This document shows, in pieces, positions 7,135 to 9,537 of a DNA stretch of 9,537 bases (its first letter is position 1; each line of letters begins with the position of its first letter). A model generated the notes under the pieces. The model did not search any database. It worked only from the letters and a program-made list of their open reading frames with translations, and was not told the origin of the DNA. The translations under genes and the position numbers were made by a program. The stretch lies in NCBI RefSeq assembly GCF_036516575.1, contig NZ_DATBTY010000049.1:1-9537 (forward strand), in the 5' to 3' direction. The stretch is from Cerasibacillus sp036516575 (GTDB lineage: Bacteria > Bacillota > Bacilli > Bacillales > Amphibacillaceae).

Positions 7135-8157
7135 TTAATATTCGTAATTTTGAATACGTTCTATTAAATCTTCTCCTAATTTTGGTGCCCACTTATTGTA
7201 AACGTCATCTACTTTCGCTTTGAAACTATCCTTATCTGGTTCTGTAATCGTAAGTCCTTCTGCTTCTAAAAATGCACGAGCCTCTTCAATTTTGTCCTGG
7301 TTAAATTGTCTTCCTTTTTCTACAGCTATTTGTGCTGCTTCTACTAATGATTTTTGTTGTTCTTCTGTTAAGCGATTAAATGAAGCTGTCCCGATAGAAA
7401 TTGGTGCTGCACTAAAACGATCTTCTAATAAAGCGACACTTTCTTGCACTTCATAAATCTTTGATGACTTAATCGTCGCTAATGAATTAGAATGACCATC
7501 GATGACACCTTGTTGAAGAGCTGTAAACACTTCTGTCCAAGCCATCGGTGTAGGGTCCGCTCCGAATGCTTTCCACGTATCAATTTGAATTTCATTTTCT
7601 TGAACACGGATTTTCATTTTAGCGACATCTTCTACTTTTTGAATCGGTTGATTAGATGTCGTCGCAACAAAACCATTTTCAATCCAACCTAAAATTTTAA
7701 CATTCGCTGCTTCTTCAAACATCGCATTCAATTCATCACCGATTTCACCGTCAAGCACTGCATAAACGTGCTCTCTATTATCAAATAAAAATGGTAAATC
7801 TAAAATATTAAATTCTTGATTCCAGTTCCCCATCGGTCCTGCTGACTGAATGGCCATATCGACCGCACCCATTCCCATTGATTCGAACACTTCTCGTTCT
7901 CCACCTAATGAGTTATTCGGATGAATTTTCACTGTCATTTGACCATCTGTAATTTTCTCTAACTCTTCTTGAAATGCCTTTGCTGTTAAACCGAACTTCG
8001 CATCTTCCGGTTCTGGAATACTCAAATCCAATACGACTTGCTTACCTGTACCTTCTTTTGAACCCGTATCTTTTGGCTTCTCTTCCTTATCCCCTGAACA
8101 AGCTGCTAACATAAAAATCACCATTGTCATTAAAAAACCTGATACTATTTTTTTCAT
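7135..8157 (-). CDS. dctP: TRAP transporter solute-binding lipoprotein (DctP family)
   Basis: 340 residues. The signal peptide MKKIVSGFLMTMVIFMLAAC ends in a lipobox (LAAC, lipidated Cys20) followed by a charged linker (about 21-40), so the receptor is anchored to the outer face of the membrane. Family features: LGGEREVFESMGMGAVDM (84-101), LDLPFLF (119-125), MKIRVQENEIQIDTWKAFGADPTPMAW (181-207) and ALQQGVIDGHSNSL (213-226). Arg184, the residue that in studied DctP proteins usually holds the ligand carboxylate, is kept, which hints at an acidic ligand. The usual DGxENP motif is DGHSNS (220-225) here, so ligand contacts differ from common relatives. The ATG at 8157 has a GGGAGG SD with 7-base spacing and begins a textbook signal peptide; nine upstream in-frame codons overlap the preceding gene and are not needed. 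It lies 19 bp after dehydrogenase 2. Confidence 0.95.
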   Translation of the reverse strand: MKKIVSGFLMTMVIFMLAACSGDKEEKPKDTGSKEGTGKQVVLDLSIPEPEDAKFGLTAKAFQEELEKITDGQMTVKIHPNNSLGGEREVFESMGMGAVDMAIQSAGPMGNWNQEFNILDLPFLFDNREHVYAVLDGEIGDELNAMFEEAANVKILGWIENGFVATTSNQPIQKVEDVAKMKIRVQENEIQIDTWKAFGADPTPMAWTEVFTALQQGVIDGHSNSLATIKSSKIYEVQESVALLEDRFSAAPISIGTASFNRLTEEQQKSLVEAAQIAVEKGRQFNQDKIEEARAFLEAEGLTITEPDKDSFKAKVDDVYNKWAPKLGEDLIERIQNYEY

Positions 8158-8164
8158 TGTAGTG

Positions 8165-8170
8165 CCTCCC
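8165..8170 (-). promoter_or_regulatory. Ribosome binding site fixing the dctP start
   Basis: GGGAGG with a 7-base spacer to the ATG at 8157, the first codon of the signal peptide. Confidence 0.85.
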
Positions 8171-8176
8171 ATTTGA

Positions 8177-9208
8177 TTATTCATATTTCAATAACACTTT
8201 AGCTTCTTCTTTATTTTCACAAGAAGTAAATGCGTTCTCCCAATTGTCTAACGTTTGAATACTTGTAATAATTGGTTTCAATTGAATTTCATTTTGTTCG
8301 TACAAGTTCATCACTTTTTCCCAAGTGGAAAATGAATGAGCCAGCGTTCCAAAGACTTGCAATTGTTTGTACGTAATTAAGTCAAAATCAAAGGCAAAAG
8401 CTTCTCCGACAATTCCAACTTGAATATGTTTTCCTAAAGGCTTCAACTGCTCAAAGCATGAACGAATCGCATGAGGAGATCCTGAACAATCAATGGTCAC
8501 ATCCACTCCTGTATTTAGGGTTAAGCGCTTAACCTCTGATGTTAAATCTTGCTTTTCTACATTAATATAATGATGTACTCCCAATTGTTGCGCAATCGTC
8601 GTTCTCTTTTCATCAGCGTTCGTGCCAGTCATTATAATACGACAGCCTTTTAACTTTAATAAAGCTAAAGTTAATAAACCAATAGGTCCGGGTCCTGTCA
8701 CTAACACAGTATCGCTAGCCTGAATTGTCGTTAATTCTTCCACCGCTTGCACAGCGCATGCTAAAGGCTCCGCGAGTGCTCCCTCTTCTAAACTGATATG
8801 ATCAGGTAGCTTATAAAGAACTTGACTATTAATGGTGACGTATTTTGTAAATCCACCATCTACACCATGTCCCATTCCTCGTCGTGTGTCACAAAACATA
8901 TAAAAACCAGTGCGACAGTAAGAACAAACTCCACATGTTTGCTCCGTAGATCCTAAAATAGCTACTCGATCGCCGACTTGAATATGTTTAACATCTTCAG
9001 CAACACTTTCCACAATTCCTGAACTTTCATGGCCTAAAACGACAGGGGGATAACTTTTAAATGTATCATGAAAAATATGCAAATCGGTTCCACATATACC
9101 TGTAAACGCCACTTTCACTTTCGCTTCTCCTAGGTTAAGCGCTTTCTCTTTGATGTTTAAAAGCTTAATATTCCCCTTACCTTCTTGCACTTTTACAATT
9201 GCTTTCAT
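8177..9208 (-). CDS. Zinc-dependent medium-chain dehydrogenase, arabitol-phosphate/threonine dehydrogenase-like (dehydrogenase 2)
   Basis: 343 residues and the first gene of the operon. Catalytic zinc positions Cys39 (GICGTD), His60-Glu61 (LGHESSG) and Glu147 (LAEPLAC) and structural zinc Cys92, 95, 98 and 106 are all present. The dinucleotide motif is TGPGPIG (171-177). The end of the second strand reads IMTGTNADEKR with no acidic residue at the usual NAD-selecting position, so NADP or dual cofactor use is possible. The overall pattern (VAFTGICGTDLH, IMTG) resembles D-arabitol-phosphate dehydrogenase as I remember it, as well as threonine dehydrogenases. It differs clearly from dehydrogenase 1 and is not a recent duplicate. 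The ATG at 9208 follows AAAAGGAG with 7-base spacing and gives MKAIVKV, a normal family start; the frame is open ten codons further but without an SD. Two operator-like palindromes lie inside this gene. Precise substrate unknown. Confidence 0.9.
   Translation of the reverse strand: MKAIVKVQEGKGNIKLLNIKEKALNLGEAKVKVAFTGICGTDLHIFHDTFKSYPPVVLGHESSGIVESVAEDVKHIQVGDRVAILGSTEQTCGVCSYCRTGFYMFCDTRRGMGHGVDGGFTKYVTINSQVLYKLPDHISLEEGALAEPLACAVQAVEELTTIQASDTVLVTGPGPIGLLTLALLKLKGCRIIMTGTNADEKRTTIAQQLGVHHYINVEKQDLTSEVKRLTLNTGVDVTIDCSGSPHAIRSCFEQLKPLGKHIQVGIVGEAFAFDFDLITYKQLQVFGTLAHSFSTWEKVMNLYEQNEIQLKPIITSIQTLDNWENAFTSCENKEEAKVLLKYE
8519..8534 (-). promoter_or_regulatory. Operator-like palindrome O3 (perfect 16-bp dyad) inside dehydrogenase 2
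   Basis: GGTTAAGCGCTTAACC is a perfect 16-bp palindrome with central CpG, the most symmetric of the four sites. It is centred 725 bp from O1 within the coding region. In other LacI-regulated systems such internal sites act with the promoter operator by DNA looping. It is read in a different codon frame from O2 and O4, which argues against a shared protein motif as its cause. Confidence 0.6.
9133..9148 (-). promoter_or_regulatory. Operator-like palindrome O2 inside dehydrogenase 2
   Basis: Reads GAGAAAGCGCTTAACC on the minus strand; the core AAGCGCTT is perfect. It shares 13 of 16 bases with O1 in the same orientation and is centred 111 bp downstream of it, inside codons 21-26 of the first gene. 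It is probably an auxiliary operator or roadblock. Because it also encodes protein (K-A-L), the match could be partly coincidental. Confidence 0.55.
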
Positions 9209-9215
9209 GAATTCA

Positions 9216-9223
9216 CTCCTTTT
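9216..9223 (-). promoter_or_regulatory. Ribosome binding site of the first operon gene
   Basis: AAAAGGAG with a 7-base spacer to the ATG at 9208. It excludes the ten-codon upstream extension, whose open frame reaches position 9238 without an SD. Confidence 0.85.
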
Positions 9224-9243
9224 ATAGAAAATAAGCACCTAAT

Positions 9244-9259
9244 GGTAAAGCGCTTTCTT
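9244..9259 (-). promoter_or_regulatory. Operator-like palindrome O1 at the operon promoter
   Basis: Reads AAGAAAGCGCTTTACC on the minus strand, with a perfect 10-bp core AAAGCGCTTT (9247-9256) and central CpG, as bound by LacI/GalR-family regulators. It covers roughly +6 to +21 of the predicted transcript, where a bound repressor would block polymerase. The regulator in the same operon is the obvious candidate. It does not fit a CcpA cre box at the outer TG/CA positions. Confidence 0.75.
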
Positions 9260-9271
9260 TATGTTGAATTC

Positions 9272-9300
9272 ATTTTATCTTTACTTTCTGAAAAATGCAA
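9272..9300 (-). promoter_or_regulatory. Predicted sigma-A promoter of the catabolic operon
   Basis: On the minus strand, a weak -35 hexamer TTGCAT (9295-9300) is separated by exactly 17 bp from a good -10 TAAAAT (9272-9277). The predicted start is near 9264-9266, giving a leader of about 57 nt before the dehydrogenase 2 ATG. The weak -35 and the operator just downstream suit a controlled promoter. The same 17-bp spacing could arise by chance in AT-rich DNA, but no other candidate pair in the gap looks better. Confidence 0.65.
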
Positions 9301-9330
9301 CACTTAATTTCATTTTATTTTAAAAGTGTT
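9299..9330. repeat. Imperfect dyad overlapping the -35 element
   Basis: AACACTT (9299-9305) and AAGTGTT (9324-9330) form a 7-bp inverted repeat with an 18-base AT-rich spacer. It touches the predicted -35 hexamer and could be an activator or regulator site, but the short arms may be chance in AT-rich DNA. Confidence 0.25.
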
Positions 9331-9393
9331 TCAAGTAACTATTTTCATGCTTTAAATTCACTTTATTCTACTTCGGTTCTTTGTTATCTACAA

Positions 9394-9434
9394 ACAAAAA
9401 AAACCAGAATGACCGGTATTGGATCATTCTGGTT
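9394..9434 (-). terminator. Rho-independent terminator of the right-edge gene
   Basis: An 11-bp perfect inverted repeat (AACCAGAATGA at 9402-9412 and TCATTCTGGTT at 9424-9434), possibly extended inward by two C-G pairs around a bulged base. On the minus strand it is followed directly by a run of eight T residues and then GTTTG. The T-tract is present only on the minus-strand side, so it terminates leftward transcription from the partial gene and insulates the downstream operon. Confidence 0.92.
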
Positions 9435-9463
9435 AAACTTATCGAATCTTGTAGCTGTTACGA

Positions 9464-9537
9464 TTATTCATATTTACGCTGACGTACTACAAACAGTAAA
9501 CCGATGAACATGAGCGCCAATCCTACATATTTCATCA
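9464..9537 (-). CDS. C-terminal end of an unidentified membrane-anchored protein, cut by window edge
   Basis: The last 23 codons of a gene that runs off the right edge encode MKYVGLALMFIGLLFVVRQRKYE then TAA. This is one hydrophobic helix (about 17 residues) followed by a short basic tail. The ATG at 9535 is probably internal, because no SD can be seen within the window; a very short protein starting there cannot be excluded. The hydrophobic stretch plus short positive tail would fit either the last membrane helix of an integral protein or the end of an LPXTG sortase signal, whose motif would lie outside the window. A strong terminator follows 30 bp later, confirming that transcription of this gene ends before the operon begins. 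Confidence 0.6.
   Translation of the reverse strand, partial: MKYVGLALMFIGLLFVVRQRKYE

Noticed and set aside
7103..7192. Longer dctQ start (30 extra codons)
   Set aside because: The extension is strongly basic, overlaps the end of dctP and lacks an SD, whereas the ATG at 7102 has an ideal one.
9244..9259. O1 as a CcpA catabolite-repression (cre) site
   Set aside because: The CpG core and AAA/TTT arms fit, but the outer TG and CA of the cre consensus are missing on both sides, and the repeated GGTWAAGC arm found at three other sites suggests a different LacI-family protein. Weak CcpA binding is not excluded.
9402..9434. The 9402-9434 hairpin as a riboswitch or bidirectional terminator
   Set aside because: It is a simple stem with a T-tract on the minus strand only; it is upstream of the operon promoter, so it cannot be in the operon leader.
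9295..9507. 70-codon plus-strand open frame at the right edge
   Set aside because: It runs through the promoter, the terminator stem and the opposite strand of the partial gene, with no SD.
1..9537. CRISPR arrays, tRNA/rRNA genes, insertion sequences or phage remnants
   Set aside because: No direct-repeat arrays, transposase-like frames, terminal inverted repeats or tRNA cloverleaf signatures were seen; the window is almost fully filled by metabolic genes.

Overview
The window is a compact, AT-rich stretch of Gram-positive (Firmicutes, probably Bacillales) chromosome. Evidence for this is the strong AAAGGAG/GGAGG-type ribosome binding sites, a lipoprotein-anchored solute-binding protein (LAAC lipobox), TTG starts, a CpG-centred LacI-type regulation pattern, and protein sequences closest in my memory to Bacillus and relatives. 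The genus cannot be fixed from the sequence. Every gene I can support lies on the minus strand, so the order of transcription runs from right to left.

Right edge (9464-9537): the last 23 codons of a membrane-anchored protein of unknown identity, followed by a clear rho-independent terminator (9394-9434). A 255-bp intergenic gap (9209-9463) then carries that terminator, a sigma-A-like promoter (9272-9300) and a palindromic operator (9244-9259) for the following operon.

Operon (9208 to beyond position 1, no internal terminator seen): zinc alcohol dehydrogenase 2 (8177-9208); a complete TRAP transporter made of lipoprotein SBP dctP (7135-8157), small membrane subunit dctQ (6605-7102) and large subunit dctM (5337-6611); zinc alcohol dehydrogenase 1 of the sorbitol/xylitol type (4313-5323); a LacI-family regulator (3299-4288); a phosphofructokinase-family kinase (2183-3280); the two halves of a split transketolase (1343-2182 and 402-1346); and the first 123 codons of a tartrate/D-malate dehydrogenase (1-369). 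Spacing is 0-32 bp or overlapping throughout, so co-transcription is very likely.

How it may work together (inference): the TRAP system imports a polyol or sugar acid. One or both dehydrogenases oxidise it to a ketose or keto-acid. The kinase phosphorylates an intermediate, the dedicated transketolase moves a two-carbon unit into central metabolism, and the tartrate/malate-type beta-decarboxylating dehydrogenase handles a C4 acid product. I know of no named pathway with exactly this gene set. Closest precedents are apulose-4-phosphate transketolase (also a two-subunit enzyme in a catabolic cluster) and the transketolase cleavage of 5-keto-D-gluconate to tartaric semialdehyde.

The most striking non-coding signal is four near-identical 16-bp palindromic sites, consensus RRGAAAGCGCTTWACC on the transcribed strand. 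One is at the promoter, two are inside the first gene and one is near the end of the kinase gene. They are good candidates for operators of the LacI-family protein encoded in the operon.
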